Shown here piece after piece: positions 47,838-58,336 of a DNA stretch of 64,000 nucleotides. Source of the DNA: OCS116 cluster bacterium AG-390-A19 (lineage in GTDB: Bacteria > Pseudomonadota > Alphaproteobacteria > MED-G09); contig QCGV01000001.1 of NCBI GenBank assembly GCA_003278145.1, positions 203,616-267,615 of the forward strand, in the 5' to 3' direction. A program made the translations under genes and the position numbers. Within the stretch, counting starts at the first letter, position 1. Every line of letters begins with the position of its first letter. Under the pieces are notes generated by a model that saw only the letters and a program-made list of their open reading frames with translations, had not been told where the DNA came from and searched no databases.

Positions 47838-48728
47838 ATGAGTGAAATTTTTGAAAAATCTCTAAGAGATTCATCCTTAAAAATAGAAGAAGTTTTATCA
47901 AACAGTTTAAAAAAAAGGTCTAGCACAAACAAAAATTTGAATGATGCAATGCGCTATTCTGTTTTAGGGGGCGGTAAGAGAATAAGACCTTTTTTAGTAA
48001 CAGAATGTTCAAAGTTTTTTGACGTTGATGACAATGATATTTTTCAAATAGCTGCTGCTGTTGAATTATTACATGTTTATTCTCTTGTTCACGATGATTT
48101 ACCATCAATTGATAATGATGATCTCAGAAGAGGAAAACCATCAACACATAAATATTTTGATGAAGCAACTGCTGTTTTAGTTGGTGATGCACTCCAGGCA
48201 TTATCATTTGAAATTTTATCTAGAAGTTACAGAAAAATTAGAAAAACCGATCAAATTAATTTGATTAATTCTTTTGCCCATTGTGTTGGTCAATCAGGAA
48301 TGGTTGGAGGGCAAGCAATAGATATTGATGAAAGCAAGGACGATTTAAATATTAAAGAACTAATCGAGATGTATAAATTAAAAACTTCAAATTTAATAAG
48401 TTTTTCTTGCCAAGCAGGAGGCATTGCAAGTGGTGCTGATTGTAATAAAATAAATGCATTGAAAGAGTTTGGTGACAATATCGGTATTGCCTTTCAAATT
48501 TCTGATGATATCCTTGATGTAATTGGTGATGAGGAAGTTATTGGAAAAAGAGTTGGTAGTGACTTAAAAAATAATAAAAAAACCTTTTTAAATTTTTTTA
48601 ATATTGATGAATCAAGAAGAGAAATTAAAAAATATTGCGATTTATCTATTTCTTCTCTAAAGATATTTGGCCCAGTGCCCGAAACTTTGTTAGGACTAGT
48701 AAACTTTATTAGAGAAAGAGAATTTTAG
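47838..48728 (+). CDS. ispA: Farnesyl diphosphate synthase IspA (short-chain polyprenyl synthase)
   Basis: IspA condenses DMAPP and IPP into geranyl and farnesyl diphosphate. The 296-residue protein has GGGKRIRPFLVTECSKFF, the first Asp-rich motif HDDLPSIDNDDLRRGKPSTHK (DDxxxxD, the form with two inserted residues typical of bacterial FPP synthases), MVGGQAIDIDE, and FQISDDILDVIGD as the second motif. It lies between xseB and dxs. Its product is the primer for the longer-chain synthase at 26386. Confidence 0.94.
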   Translation: MSEIFEKSLRDSSLKIEEVLSNSLKKRSSTNKNLNDAMRYSVLGGGKRIRPFLVTECSKFFDVDDNDIFQIAAAVELLHVYSLVHDDLPSIDNDDLRRGKPSTHKYFDEATAVLVGDALQALSFEILSRSYRKIRKTDQINLINSFAHCVGQSGMVGGQAIDIDESKDDLNIKELIEMYKLKTSNLISFSCQAGGIASGADCNKINALKEFGDNIGIAFQISDDILDVIGDEEVIGKRVGSDLKNNKKTFLNFFNIDESRREIKKYCDLSISSLKIFGPVPETLLGLVNFIREREF

Positions 48729-48737
48729 TAGATATTC

Positions 48738-50664
48738 ATGAATATAATAAAAACACCTTTATTGGATAATATTAATTCACCTGATGATTTAAAAAATTTA
48801 TCGGACGTTGAATTAAAAGAACTTGCCGATGAATTAAGGCAAGAAACAATTCATTCTGTTTCAAAAACAGGAGGACATTTAGGAGCTGGTCTTGGTGTTG
48901 TAGAGTTAACTGTTGCCCTTCATAGTATTTTTGATGCCCCAAAGGATAAAATAATTTGGGATGTTGGGCATCAGAGTTATCCTCATAAGATTCTAACCGG
49001 TAGACGAAGTAAAATGGATACTTTGAGACAAAAAGATGGTTTATCTGGTTTTGCAAAAATCGATGAAAGTAAGTATGATGCCTTTGGAGCTGGTCACAGT
49101 TCAACTTCTATATCCTCAGGCTTGGGAATGTCTATAGCCAGAGACCTAAAAGATAAAAAATAATAATATCATATGTGTTGTTGGTGATGGAGCAATAAGT
49201 GCTGGGCAAGCTTATGAAGCGATGAATAATGCTGGAGCTCTTAAATCTCGTTTAGTAGTTATTCTTAATGATAATGATATGTCTATAGCGCCTCCTACTG
49301 GAGCAATGAGTGCGTATTTAGCAAAGTTAATTTCAGGTGAGAAATATCTAGGCTTTAGAAATTTTGCTAAACAGATTATTGAGAAACTTCCAAAATCAAT
49401 TGAAAAAAGTGCAAAAAAAGCAGATGAAGTTTCAAGAACTATTTCTGGTGAAGGTACATTATTTGAAGCATTAGGTTTTTATTATGTTGGACCAATAGAT
49501 GGTCATAATCTAGATCATTTATTACCTATTCTAAGAAATATAAAAGATACCAATCAAGGACCGATATTACTTCATGTAGTTACAAAAAAAGGTAAAGGCT
49601 ATTTACCAGCTGAAAATTCAAACGAAAAGTTTCATGGTGTTTCAAAATTTAATATAGCAACAGGAGAGCAGCAAAAATCAAAAAGTAATAATCCCTCATT
49701 TACCAATATTTTCTCTAATGCCCTAATTAAAGAGGCTGAAATTGACAAAAATATTGTCGCTATTTCTGCTGCAATGCCATCAGGTACTGGTTTAAATAAT
49801 TTTCAAGAAAAATTTCCAGATAGATTTTTTGATGTTGGTATAGCTGAGCAACATGCCGTAACATTTGCAGCAGGTCTTGCAATTGAGGGAATGAATCCAT
49901 TTGTTGCAATATATTCAACATTTTTACAAAGGGCTTATGATCAAATAGTTCATGATGTAGCAATTCAAAATTTGCCAGTAAAATTTGCGATTGATAGAGC
50001 AGGTCTCGTCGGTGCGGATGGACCAACTCATGCAGGTAGTTTTGATATTTCATTTCTTTCTACATTACCTAATTTTACTATTATGGCAGCTTCAGATGAA
50101 ATAGAATTAGCAAGAATGGTTAAAACTGCATCAATTTTTAACCAAGGTCCAATTTCTTTCAGATATCCTAGAGGCTCAGGAGAAGGTCTAGCTGTTCCCG
50201 AGAAATATGAACCTTTAGAAATTGGAAAAGCAAGAGTAATTTCCGAAGGAAGTAAAATAGCTATTCTTAGTTTAGGAGCTAGGCTTGGAGAGGTAAAAAA
50301 AGCTTCTCATATATTAGAAACATTTGGTTTATCTACCACAATTGTAGATGCACGTTTTGCTAAACCTCTTGATGAAGATTTGATTATTAAATTATCTGAA
50401 AATCATGAAGTAATTATAACCATTGAAGAAGGTTCATCAGGTGGTTTTGGATCTTCAGTACTAAATTTACTATCAAATAGTGCAAGGTTAGACAGTGGCT
50501 TGAAGATAAGAACACTAACTCTACCAGATAGATTTATTGCACATGCGACACCTGAAGAAATGTATGCTGAAGCAGAATTAGTAAAGGATAAAATAGTTGA
50601 AAAGGTTTTGGATACTTTAAATATTAAGTCTCCTGATTTAAAAATTGTAGATCCAAAAAAATAA
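48738..50664 (+). CDS. dxs: 1-deoxy-D-xylulose-5-phosphate synthase, interrupted by a single-base frameshift
   Basis: Dxs makes DXP from pyruvate and glyceraldehyde-3-phosphate with TPP, the first MEP-pathway step. The N-terminal ORF (48738-49163) contains [21 protein letters not shown] and [18 protein letters not shown] and stops after RDLKDKK. The +1 frame continues with [25 protein letters not shown] (TPP-binding GDG motif) into the 49222-50664 ORF, with [16 protein letters not shown] and [18 protein letters not shown]. Removing one A from the A6 run at 49155-49160 rejoins a 641-residue, family-length protein. All motifs on both sides are intact, so a recent mutation, assembly error or slippage site is likelier than an old pseudogene. 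Confidence 0.93.
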
Positions 50665-50666
50665 TT

Positions 50667-51746
50667 TTAACTATTTTGAGCTCTATCTCTCAAGAAGTGA
50701 TCTGCTAAAACACAAGCAATCATTGCCTCTCCAACAGGTACGGCTCGAATACCTACACAAGGATCATGTCTTCCTTTTGTTGAAATTTCAGTATTTTTTC
50801 CTGATTTGTTAACTGTTTTTTGATTACTTCTTATTGATGAGGTTGGTTTAATAGCAAATCTCACAACAATATCTTGACCAGACGAAATTCCCCCAAGTAT
50901 TCCCCCAGAGTTGTTGGTCTCAAAGGAAGGTTGATCACCTTTCATAAACATTTGGTCGGAATTCTCACTTCCTTTAATTGTTGCTGCTTCAAAACCATTC
51001 CCGATCTCAACTCCTTTAACAGCATTTATACTCATAATACCATTTGCTATTTCAGCATCAAGCTTTCCATATACTGGAGCACCTAATCCAATAGGCACAT
51101 TTTTGGCTATAATTTCAATTATAGCACCACAGCTATCCCCATTTTTAATAAGATCCTCAATATATTTTTCCCAAATTTCAATAGTGGTAGGATCAGGTGA
51201 CCAGAATGCATTTTTTTCAATAAAACTATCATCCCAGTTTTCTCTATTTATTTTATGTTCGCCAAGTTGAACAAGAGCTCCTTTAATTTCAACTTTAGGT
51301 AATATTTTTCTTGCAATTGCTCCAGCAGCGACACGCATAGCTGTTTCTCGAGCAGATTGCCTACCACCTCCTCTGACATCTCTTATTCCGTATTTTGAAA
51401 AATATGTATAATCCGCATGACCAGGTCTAAATTTTTCTTCAATATCAGAATAGTCTTTTGATCTTTGATCTGTATTTTCAATTAATAATGAAATTGGAGT
51501 ACCTGTAGTAAGCTTCTTTCCATCTTCCTCAATTATTCCTGAAAGTATTTTAATTTCATCACTCTCTTTTCTTGGACTTGTAAATTTACTTTGACCTGGC
51601 TTTCTTTTGTCTAAAAATTTTTGAATATCATTTTCATTTAGCTCAATTCTTGGAGGAGTTCCATCCACAACACATCCAATAGATGGACCGTGGGATTCTC
51701 CCCATGTAGTAAATCTAAAAAGATGGCCAAATGAATTATGAGACAT
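50667..51746 (-). CDS. aroC: Chorismate synthase
   Basis: AroC converts EPSP to chorismate using reduced FMN. The 359-residue protein has [106 protein letters not shown] and [28 protein letters not shown]. It lies 11 bp after fabI on the minus strand. The stop is 2 bp from the dxs stop. Confidence 0.97.
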   Translation of the reverse strand: MSHNSFGHLFRFTTWGESHGPSIGCVVDGTPPRIELNENDIQKFLDKRKPGQSKFTSPRKESDEIKILSGIIEEDGKKLTTGTPISLLIENTDQRSKDYSDIEEKFRPGHADYTYFSKYGIRDVRGGGRQSARETAMRVAAGAIARKILPKVEIKGALVQLGEHKINRENWDDSFIEKNAFWSPDPTTIEIWEKYIEDLIKNGDSCGAIIEIIAKNVPIGLGAPVYGKLDAEIANGIMSINAVKGVEIGNGFEAATIKGSENSDQMFMKGDQPSFETNNSGGILGGISSGQDIVVRFAIKPTSSIRSNQKTVNKSGKNTEISTKGRHDPCVGIRAVPVGEAMIACVLADHFLRDRAQNS

Positions 51747-51757
51747 ATTTTTTTACC

Positions 51758-52570
51758 CTAAACAGTTGATATATCTGGAGCATCTTCAGATTTCATTCCA
51801 ATAACATTATAACCTGAGTCAACGTGATGTATCTCACCAGTTACCCCTGATGATAAATCTGATAAAAGATATAGTGCGGAATTTCCGACCTCATCAATTG
51901 ATACAGTTCTTTTCAAAGGAGAATTATACTCATTCCATTTTAAAATATATCTAAAATCACCTATTCCAGATGCCGCCAATGTTTTGATTGGACCTGCTGA
52001 AATTGCATTAACTCTTATATTCTGTGAACCTAAATCTTTTGCAAGATATTTTACACTAGTTTCTAAACCAGCCTTTGCAATTCCCATAACATTATAATGT
52101 GGCATAACCTTTTCGGCTCCATAATAAGTTAATGTTAGGAGTGAACCACCGTTTTTCATAAGTTTTTCTGCTCTTTGAGCAATAGATGTAAAGGAAAAAC
52201 AAGAAATATTTAATGTCTGTAAAAAATTTTTCTCTGATGTATCCAAATATCTTCCATCTAATTCATTTTTATCAGAAAAACCTATTGCGTGGACTACAAA
52301 ATCTAAATTCCCCCAAAGAGAATTTAATGAGTCAAATGTTTTATCAATACTCTCTTGATTTGCAACATCACATTCGAAAACATTTGAAGAGCTCAGTTCT
52401 TCTGCGAGAGGCACGACTCTTTTTTTGATGGCATCACCTTGATAAGTAAAAGCTAATTCCGCTCCATTATTAGCACATGCTTTTGCTATTCCCCATGCTA
52501 TTGATCTATTATTGGCAACACCCATAATAAGACCTTTTTTTCCTGATAAGATATTTGTTTTAATTTCCAT
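51758..52570 (-). CDS. fabI: Enoyl-[acyl-carrier-protein] reductase FabI
   Basis: FabI performs the last step of each fatty-acid elongation cycle with NADH. The 270-residue SDR-like protein has GVANNRSIAWGIAKACANNGAEL at the cofactor site, SCFSFTSIAQRA, the catalytic Tyr-x6-Lys in YNVMGIAKAGLETSVKYLAKDLG, and RVNAISAGPIKTLAASGI. Divergent from pdxH over 124 bp and cotranscribed with aroC; this pdxH / fabI-aroC arrangement is common in alphaproteobacteria. Confidence 0.95.
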   Translation of the reverse strand: MEIKTNILSGKKGLIMGVANNRSIAWGIAKACANNGAELAFTYQGDAIKKRVVPLAEELSSSNVFECDVANQESIDKTFDSLNSLWGNLDFVVHAIGFSDKNELDGRYLDTSEKNFLQTLNISCFSFTSIAQRAEKLMKNGGSLLTLTYYGAEKVMPHYNVMGIAKAGLETSVKYLAKDLGSQNIRVNAISAGPIKTLAASGIGDFRYILKWNEYNSPLKRTVSIDEVGNSALYLLSDLSSGVTGEIHHVDSGYNVIGMKSEDAPDISTV

Positions 52571-52694
52571 TTTTTCTTTTGAATAAATATATATTATTAT
52601 TGTTAGTGATTTTTATTAAAAAATCAAATTTAAGGAATACAGCCTTAATACCGAATTGTATAATTAAAAATATAATTAATAAAAGGTATCAATT

Positions 52695-53297
52695 ATGAAA
52701 ATTGGATTATCAAAAATTAGAGAGAGAAATCCCTATATTTTATTTAATAAATGGTTTGAATCAGCTTCAAAAAAAGAGATTTCTGACCCTAATGCTATTT
52801 CTTTATCAACGGTAGATTCAAAAGGACAACCTAATGTTAGAATAGTGTTGATGAAAAGTTTTAATGAAGATGGTCTTACTTTTTTTACAAATTCAAATAG
52901 TTCAAAAGGAAAAGAAATCGAATCAAATACCAATATTGCAGCCTGTTTTTATTGGAAGTCCATTGAAAAGCAGGTAAGAATTCGCGGTAAAGTTAGAAAA
53001 ATTTCAGCAAAAGATTCTGATGAATATTTTTCCTCTAGAGATAGGAATTCGAGAATTGGAGCATGGGCATCGCTTCAATCCAAAGCATTGAAGAATAGGA
53101 GTGAACTTGAAAAAAGATTTAATTCAATTTCTAAAAAATATAAGAATAAAGAAATTCCTCGACCATCTCATTGGGGTGGATTTTTAATTAAACCAGTTGA
53201 AATTGAATTTTGGCATAATAAACCATATAGGTTGCATGAAAGAGCAGTATTTAAATTTAAAAAAGGAAAATGGGTTAAATCTTTTTTATATCCTTAA
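52695..53297 (+). CDS. pdxH: Pyridoxamine/pyridoxine 5'-phosphate oxidase
   Basis: PdxH makes pyridoxal phosphate with FMN. The 200-residue protein has NAISLSTVDSKGQPNVRIVLMKSF, LTFFTNSNSSKGKEIESN, the region EKQVRIRGKVRKISAKDSDEYFSSRDRNSRIGAWAS and the C-terminal FWHNKPYRLHERAVF. A TATAAT at 52659-52664 may be its -10 box. Its TAA stop overlaps the TAA of the convergent metallo-hydrolase within a shared TTAA. Confidence 0.95.
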   Translation: MKIGLSKIRERNPYILFNKWFESASKKEISDPNAISLSTVDSKGQPNVRIVLMKSFNEDGLTFFTNSNSSKGKEIESNTNIAACFYWKSIEKQVRIRGKVRKISAKDSDEYFSSRDRNSRIGAWASLQSKALKNRSELEKRFNSISKKYKNKEIPRPSHWGGFLIKPVEIEFWHNKPYRLHERAVFKFKKGKWVKSFLYP

Positions 53298-54178
53298 AAA
53301 ATACTGTAATTTCCTTTTAAACCTGTTCCTTCAACTTTAATAATTTTATTTTTTACCATCCTGTTTAAGTGAGCTAAAGTTGACATTGAAGCGGCGGGGT
53401 GAAGTCCAGGATCAACATCAGAGTAGATGATTTTAACCATTTCGCTAATCATAGAACTACCTGACTTTATGACTTTTATAATCTGATCTTCTCTATTATT
53501 TCTATGTTCAATATATTTATTTACTAAGTCATGTGGATCATCGATTTGAGTGCCATGAGTTGGTAAATACATCTGATGATTTCTATCTAATAATTTTTCT
53601 AAAGATTTTAAGTACTCATCCATATCGCCATCTGGAGGAACAATTACTGTCGTTGACCAACCCATTACATGATCTCCTGAAAAAAGAATACTTTCCTCAG
53701 CTAATGAATAACACATATGATTTGATGTATGTCCTGGAGTATGAATTGCCTCTAAAGTCCAATCATATCCTTTAATTAAATCACCATCTTTTATTACAAC
53801 ATCTGGTTTAAAAGAATTATCATAACCTTCTTCAAATTGATTATTTGTTTTAGTATCCATCTTTTCATTAAGAAAAGCATATATTGGTGCGCCTGTTTTT
53901 TTTTGAAGAGGTTTTGATAAAGGTGAGTGATCATTATGAGTATGGGTGATAATTATATGTGAAATTTTACTTTTTCCACATGCTTTTATTATTGCATTAA
54001 GATGATTATTATCAATTGGACCAGGATCAATTACCGCCAATTCTTTTGTTCCTACAATAAAAGTTCCAGTTCCTGTATAAGTAAATGGTCCAGGATTTTT
54101 TGCAATTACTCTCTTTACTAGAGGAGTAATTTGTTCGCTTGCGCCATATTCAAAGGAAAAATTTTCAAAAGAATTCAT
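53294..54178 (-). CDS. MBL-fold metallo-hydrolase (LACTB2-like)
   Basis: A 294-residue metallo-beta-lactamase-fold protein. Zinc motifs: ITHTHNDHSPLSKPL (HxHxDH), EAIHTPGHTSNHMCY, and FSGDHVMGWSTTVIVPPDGDMDEYL; the C terminus is a winged-helix segment (LHPAASMSTLAHLNRMVKNKI). This architecture matches LACTB2-like hydrolases, some of which are ribonucleases. The ATG follows the tldD stop codon directly (TAAATG), so translation is probably coupled. Substrate unknown. Confidence 0.87.
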   Translation of the reverse strand: MNSFENFSFEYGASEQITPLVKRVIAKNPGPFTYTGTGTFIVGTKELAVIDPGPIDNNHLNAIIKACGKSKISHIIITHTHNDHSPLSKPLQKKTGAPIYAFLNEKMDTKTNNQFEEGYDNSFKPDVVIKDGDLIKGYDWTLEAIHTPGHTSNHMCYSLAEESILFSGDHVMGWSTTVIVPPDGDMDEYLKSLEKLLDRNHQMYLPTHGTQIDDPHDLVNKYIEHRNNREDQIIKVIKSGSSMISEMVKIIYSDVDPGLHPAASMSTLAHLNRMVKNKIIKVEGTGLKGNYSIF

Positions 54179-55597
54179 TTACGAGGTCCCACCTACTGTG
54201 ATTTCATCAATTCTTAAAGTAGGCTGACCAACTCCAACAGGAACGCTTTGACCAGCTTTTCCGCAAGTTCCTATTCCGTCATCAAGACATGTATCATTTC
54301 CAACCATTTTAATTTTTTTTAATGCTTGAGGTCCATCTCCGATTAAGGTTGCACCTTTAATTGGGTGTCCAATTTTACCATTTTCAATTTGATAACCTTC
54401 TGTACATGAGAAAACAAATTTTCCTGATGTTATATCAACCTGCCCACCACCAAAGTTAACCATATAGAGACCTTTCTTTACAGATTGTATAATCTCACTT
54501 GGGTCGTATTTTCCATTTGTCATAAAAGTATTAGTCATTCTAGGCATTGGTAAATGCATAAAGCTCTCTCTTCTACCATTTCCTGTAGGATTTTCATTCA
54601 TTAACCTAGCATTCATTTTATCTTGCAAATAACCCTTTAAAATTCCGTTTTCGATAAGCACGGTTTCACTTGTAGGTGTGCCTTCATCGTCAATATTTAA
54701 TGATCCTCTTCTATCAGGTATACTTCCATCATCTATTACAGTAACTTGTTCATCTGCAACTTTTTGACCAACCATATTTGTAAACGCTGATGTTTCTTTT
54801 CTATTAAAATCTCCCTCTAAACCATGCCCTACTGCTTCATGAAGAAGAACTCCAGGCCATCCTGCACCTAAAACTACTGTCATTTCACCAGCTGGCGTAT
54901 CTACTGAGTCGAGATTGGTAATTGCTTGTTTAAGAGCTTTTTTTGATGCATTTTCATAAAAATCTTTTGAAATTAATTTTTTATAATCCCATCTTCCGCC
55001 TGTTCCGTATGAACCAGACTCTTGTCTTTTTCCATTGTTTACTATTACTGATATATTTAGTCTTACTAGAGGTCTTTCATCAGTATTAATTGATCCATCT
55101 TTGTTGAAAATAACGATTGATTGGAAGCTACCAGATAAACTTACACTTACTTGCTGAACTCTATTGTCATAAGATCTTAAAAAGGAGTCAATATTTTTTA
55201 CTAGTTCGATTTTTTCATCGAAAGAAACACTATTTAAAGGATTTTGGTTTGAGTATAATTTATTATTTAATTTATTATTTATTTGATTTTTAGATTTATC
55301 TGAAAAATTAATATTATTACCCATTTTTGCTGCTTTAGCAGTTTCCATTGCTTTTTTGATAGAGTTTTTATTTAAAATGGTTGAATTTGCGAAACCAGTA
55401 GTCTCCTCTGATACCATTCTGATACCAAAACCACTGTTAATATCAAAATTTGAATTTTTAAGTCTTCCATCATCAAAAATAAATGACTCACTAGGTGTTT
55501 GTTCGAAAAAAAGCTCTCCTTCATCAGATTCATGTAGGCCTTTTTCTATCAATAGTGCTACATCATTTTTATCGATATCATCAAAAATATTTTGCAT
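54179..55597 (-). CDS. tldD: Metalloprotease TldD
   Basis: The catalytic subunit of the TldD/TldE protease. The 472-residue protein has the zinc motif HExxxH in VLLHEAVGHGLEGDFN, the following RKETSAFTNMVGQKVADEQVTVIDDGSIPDRRGSLNIDDEGTP, and GTCGKAGQSVPVGVGQPTLRIDEITVGGT at the end. Its partner PmbA/TldE is encoded 40 kb away at 13140. Divergent from thrC and coupled to the MBL hydrolase downstream. Confidence 0.96.
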   Translation of the reverse strand: MQNIFDDIDKNDVALLIEKGLHESDEGELFFEQTPSESFIFDDGRLKNSNFDINSGFGIRMVSEETTGFANSTILNKNSIKKAMETAKAAKMGNNINFSDKSKNQINNKLNNKLYSNQNPLNSVSFDEKIELVKNIDSFLRSYDNRVQQVSVSLSGSFQSIVIFNKDGSINTDERPLVRLNISVIVNNGKRQESGSYGTGGRWDYKKLISKDFYENASKKALKQAITNLDSVDTPAGEMTVVLGAGWPGVLLHEAVGHGLEGDFNRKETSAFTNMVGQKVADEQVTVIDDGSIPDRRGSLNIDDEGTPTSETVLIENGILKGYLQDKMNARLMNENPTGNGRRESFMHLPMPRMTNTFMTNGKYDPSEIIQSVKKGLYMVNFGGGQVDITSGKFVFSCTEGYQIENGKIGHPIKGATLIGDGPQALKKIKMVGNDTCLDDGIGTCGKAGQSVPVGVGQPTLRIDEITVGGTS

Positions 55598-55678
55598 AAA
55601 TAATATTCCTAGAAAATTGTTAAAAGATTTTAATAATAAAATATTCCATTTGGTATGAATACGATATATTTACTAACT

Positions 55679-57049
55679 ATGGAATATATTTCTACACGAG
55701 GAAAATCTAAAAATCTTCAATTTGAGGATGTTTTATTAACCGGGCTTGCGCCTGATGGAGGGTTATATGTTCCGAAAGAGTGGCCTCTTTTAAATTATAA
55801 CGAACTTAAAAATACCGATTATCATAAAATTGCTGCAGAAATTTTACATCCTTTTTTAAGTAGTTTTGTTAGCTATAACGATCTAATTAAATTAACTGAG
55901 AATGCCTATAGGTCTTTTGAGACTAAAGAAATGGCTCCTTTAGTTCAACTAGAGGAAAATAGGTATATTTTAGAATTATTTCATGGGCCAACCTTAGCTT
56001 TTAAAGATTTTGCCATGCTTTTATTAGCTGAATTATTTGACCTTTCATTGAAAAAAAGAAATGAAAAAATTACAATTATTGGTGCAACCTCAGGCGATAC
56101 AGGAAGTGCTGCCATTGAAGCATTTAAGAATAGTCAAAATGTAAATGTTTTTATTTTTTTTCCTAAAGGAAGAGTATCTGAGGTTCAAAGAAAACAAATG
56201 ACTACTACTGATGGATCTAATATCTTTCCTATAGAAATAGATGGAACATTCGACGACTGTCAAAATATTGTTAAAGATCTTTTTAAAGATAATATTTTTA
56301 ATACTGAAGTAAAGCTTGGGGCTATAAACTCAATTAATTGGGGAAGAATAGCTGCTCAAATTGTCTACTATTTTACATCATTTAAATTATTAAAAAATGA
56401 TCTAGTTTCTTATTCTGTTCCAACCGGAAATTTCGGAGATATTTTAGCTGGCTGGGTTGCAAAGCAAATGGGACTACCAATTAAAAATCTTATGATTGCA
56501 ACAAATGAAAATGATATCCTTTCAAGGGCATTAAAAACAGGTATTTATTCTATTGATAGAGCCAAAGCTACGATTTCACCAAGTATGGATATTCAAATCT
56601 CTAGTAATTTCGAGAGATTGCTTTTTGAAGCTTATGATAGGAATTCTTTAAGTATTGATAATTTAATGGATAATCTTAAAAATTCAAAAGAGTTTAAAAT
56701 AGAAAAAAATGCTCTAAATTTTATCAGGAATGATTTTTTGGCAACAAGCATTACTGAGCAAGAAACAAAAGAATGTATTTCAGATGTATATAGGAAAACT
56801 GGTTACATTCTTGATCCACATACTGCTGTTGGTTATGCCGCATCAAGGTCACTAGATGATAAAAATGGAGTCATTGTTACACTTGGTACTGCTCACCCCT
56901 CTAAATTTCCAATAGCTGTTGAAGATAGTATTAAAATAAAACCAGATATACCTGATAGGTTAAAAAAAGTTTTAAACAAAACAGAAAATTTTTCTAAAAT
57001 GGAAATTGATTTAAAAAAAATAAAAAATTTTATTAGCACCAGTATTTAA
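55679..57049 (+). CDS. thrC: Threonine synthase
   Basis: ThrC converts phosphohomoserine to threonine with PLP. Motifs: MEYISTRGKSKNLQFEDVLLTGLAPDGGLYVPKEWP (the usual family start), the PLP lysine in HGPTLAFKDFAMLL, IGATSGDTGSAAIEAFK, PKGRVSEVQRKQMTT, INSINWGRIAAQIVYYF, SVPTGNFGDILAGWVAK and a C-terminal GTAHPSKFP. The track ORF begins at 55655; the ATG at 55679 matches the family N terminus, though neither start has a good SD. The product from 55679 is 456 aa. The kinase making its substrate (thrB) is 2 kb downstream. Confidence 0.95.
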   Translation: MEYISTRGKSKNLQFEDVLLTGLAPDGGLYVPKEWPLLNYNELKNTDYHKIAAEILHPFLSSFVSYNDLIKLTENAYRSFETKEMAPLVQLEENRYILELFHGPTLAFKDFAMLLLAELFDLSLKKRNEKITIIGATSGDTGSAAIEAFKNSQNVNVFIFFPKGRVSEVQRKQMTTTDGSNIFPIEIDGTFDDCQNIVKDLFKDNIFNTEVKLGAINSINWGRIAAQIVYYFTSFKLLKNDLVSYSVPTGNFGDILAGWVAKQMGLPIKNLMIATNENDILSRALKTGIYSIDRAKATISPSMDIQISSNFERLLFEAYDRNSLSIDNLMDNLKNSKEFKIEKNALNFIRNDFLATSITEQETKECISDVYRKTGYILDPHTAVGYAASRSLDDKNGVIVTLGTAHPSKFPIAVEDSIKIKPDIPDRLKKVLNKTENFSKMEIDLKKIKNFISTSI

Positions 57050-57063
57050 CAGGAGTCATAATC

Positions 57064-58251
57064 TTGAAGTTTCTTTTTAGATTTTTATTAATTGTTTTTT
57101 GTATTTTTTATTCATCCAAAATAAAAGCTGATTTTTTAACCTTGGACTCACATATAGATATTCCTTTTGATTATATGACAAATCCAGAACATGACCCAGG
57201 AAATAAAACTGACATGCAGGTTGATTTTCAGAAAATGTTGGAGGGTAATTTAGACGGAGGATTTTTTATTGTCTATGTTGGTCAATCTGAATTAGATAAA
57301 AATGGTTTTCAGGATGCCAAGAAAAAGGCCATTATAAAATTTAATGCGATTAAGAAGATGGTTGAAAAATACCCCGAAAGAATTGTCTTAGTAAAAAATC
57401 CTAGTGAAGTTTATCAGGCAAAGAGAGAGGAAAAATTGTTTGCTGCAATAGGTATTGAGAATGGCTATGTAATTGGAGAGGATATTGAATTATTAGAATA
57501 TTTCTATGACTTAGGCGCCAGATATATGACTCTATCACATATCGGTCATAATCAAATTTCGGATAGTTCGTTACCGAAAAAATCTCTCAAAAATGATATC
57601 GAAATGCATGGTGGATTATCTGATTTTGGTAAAATTGTAATTAAAAAAATGAATGAATTAGGGATGATGATAGATATTAGTCATGTTTCAGATAAATCTG
57701 CTTTACAGGCAGTTGCACTTTCAAAGCACCCCGTAATTGCGTCTCATTCAGGCGTAAGGTCTGTTGCCGATCATCCTAGGAATATTCCAGATAACATCAT
57801 AAAAGAGGTTGCAAAAAAAGGAGGCGTTATTCAGGTTGTTGCTTTTTCATCATATGTAAAGGTTAATAAAGATAGGACAAATTCTATTATTAAATTAAGA
57901 GATTCTATTTTGAAAATGACTGGCGATATGAATTTCCTTCCAGAGAAACATATGAAATTAGCTGAATACAAAAATGGTATGGATGAAATTAATAAAGATT
58001 TTCCAATTCCTGACATTGATAATTTTATCGACCATATTGATTATATAGTTGACTTAGTAGGTATTGATTATGTCGGAATATCATCTGATTTTGGAGGTGG
58101 AGGAGGAATAAATGGTTGGTCTGATGCGTCTCAAACTTATAATATTACTAATTCATTATTGATGAGGGGTTACTCTAATGAAGAAATTAATAAAATTTGG
58201 TCAGAGAATTTTTTAAGAGTTTGGAAAACTGTATCCAAAAATATCTCATAA
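57064..58251 (+). CDS. Exported membrane dipeptidase (peptidase M19 family)
   Basis: A 395-residue zinc dipeptidase of the renal dipeptidase family with an N-terminal signal peptide (FLFRFLLIVFCIFYSSKIKA). Metal-site motifs: TLDSHIDIPFDYM (HxD), AIGIENGYVIGEDIELLEYFYDLGARYMTLSHIGHN, MMIDISHVSDKSALQAV and VIASHSGVRSVADHPRN; the C terminus has YVGISSDFGGGGGINGW. TTG at 57064 is the start: AGGAG lies 8 nt upstream. It would act in the periplasm on dipeptides or D-amino-acid-containing substrates. It follows thrC by 14 bp. Confidence 0.92.
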   Translation: MKFLFRFLLIVFCIFYSSKIKADFLTLDSHIDIPFDYMTNPEHDPGNKTDMQVDFQKMLEGNLDGGFFIVYVGQSELDKNGFQDAKKKAIIKFNAIKKMVEKYPERIVLVKNPSEVYQAKREEKLFAAIGIENGYVIGEDIELLEYFYDLGARYMTLSHIGHNQISDSSLPKKSLKNDIEMHGGLSDFGKIVIKKMNELGMMIDISHVSDKSALQAVALSKHPVIASHSGVRSVADHPRNIPDNIIKEVAKKGGVIQVVAFSSYVKVNKDRTNSIIKLRDSILKMTGDMNFLPEKHMKLAEYKNGMDEINKDFPIPDIDNFIDHIDYIVDLVGIDYVGISSDFGGGGGINGWSDASQTYNITNSLLMRGYSNEEINKIWSENFLRVWKTVSKNIS

Positions 58252-58296
58252 GTTAATTTAAAAAATTAAATAATTTTCTTTTTTTGTATAAATTAC

Positions 58297-58302
58297 TATA
58301 AT
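58297..58302 (+). promoter_or_regulatory. Putative -10 box of the peroxiredoxin gene
   Basis: TATAAT lies 35 nt before the peroxiredoxin ATG, in the 85 bp gap after the dipeptidase gene. No good -35 box is visible at 16-18 bp. A GGGAG ribosome site is at 58325-58329. Confidence 0.35.
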
Positions 58303-58336
58303 TATTTCTTAATAAATTTTCAATCGGGAGACTAAT

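Noticed and set aside
49222-50664. Treating the second dxs ORF as a separate transketolase-like gene
   Set aside because: The sequence immediately upstream, in the same frame, encodes the missing TPP motif VVGDGAIS, so it is the rest of dxs rather than an independent gene.
55356-55658. 100-residue plus-strand ORF before thrC
   Set aside because: It runs antisense through the tldD N terminus and shows no recognisable domain or ribosome site.
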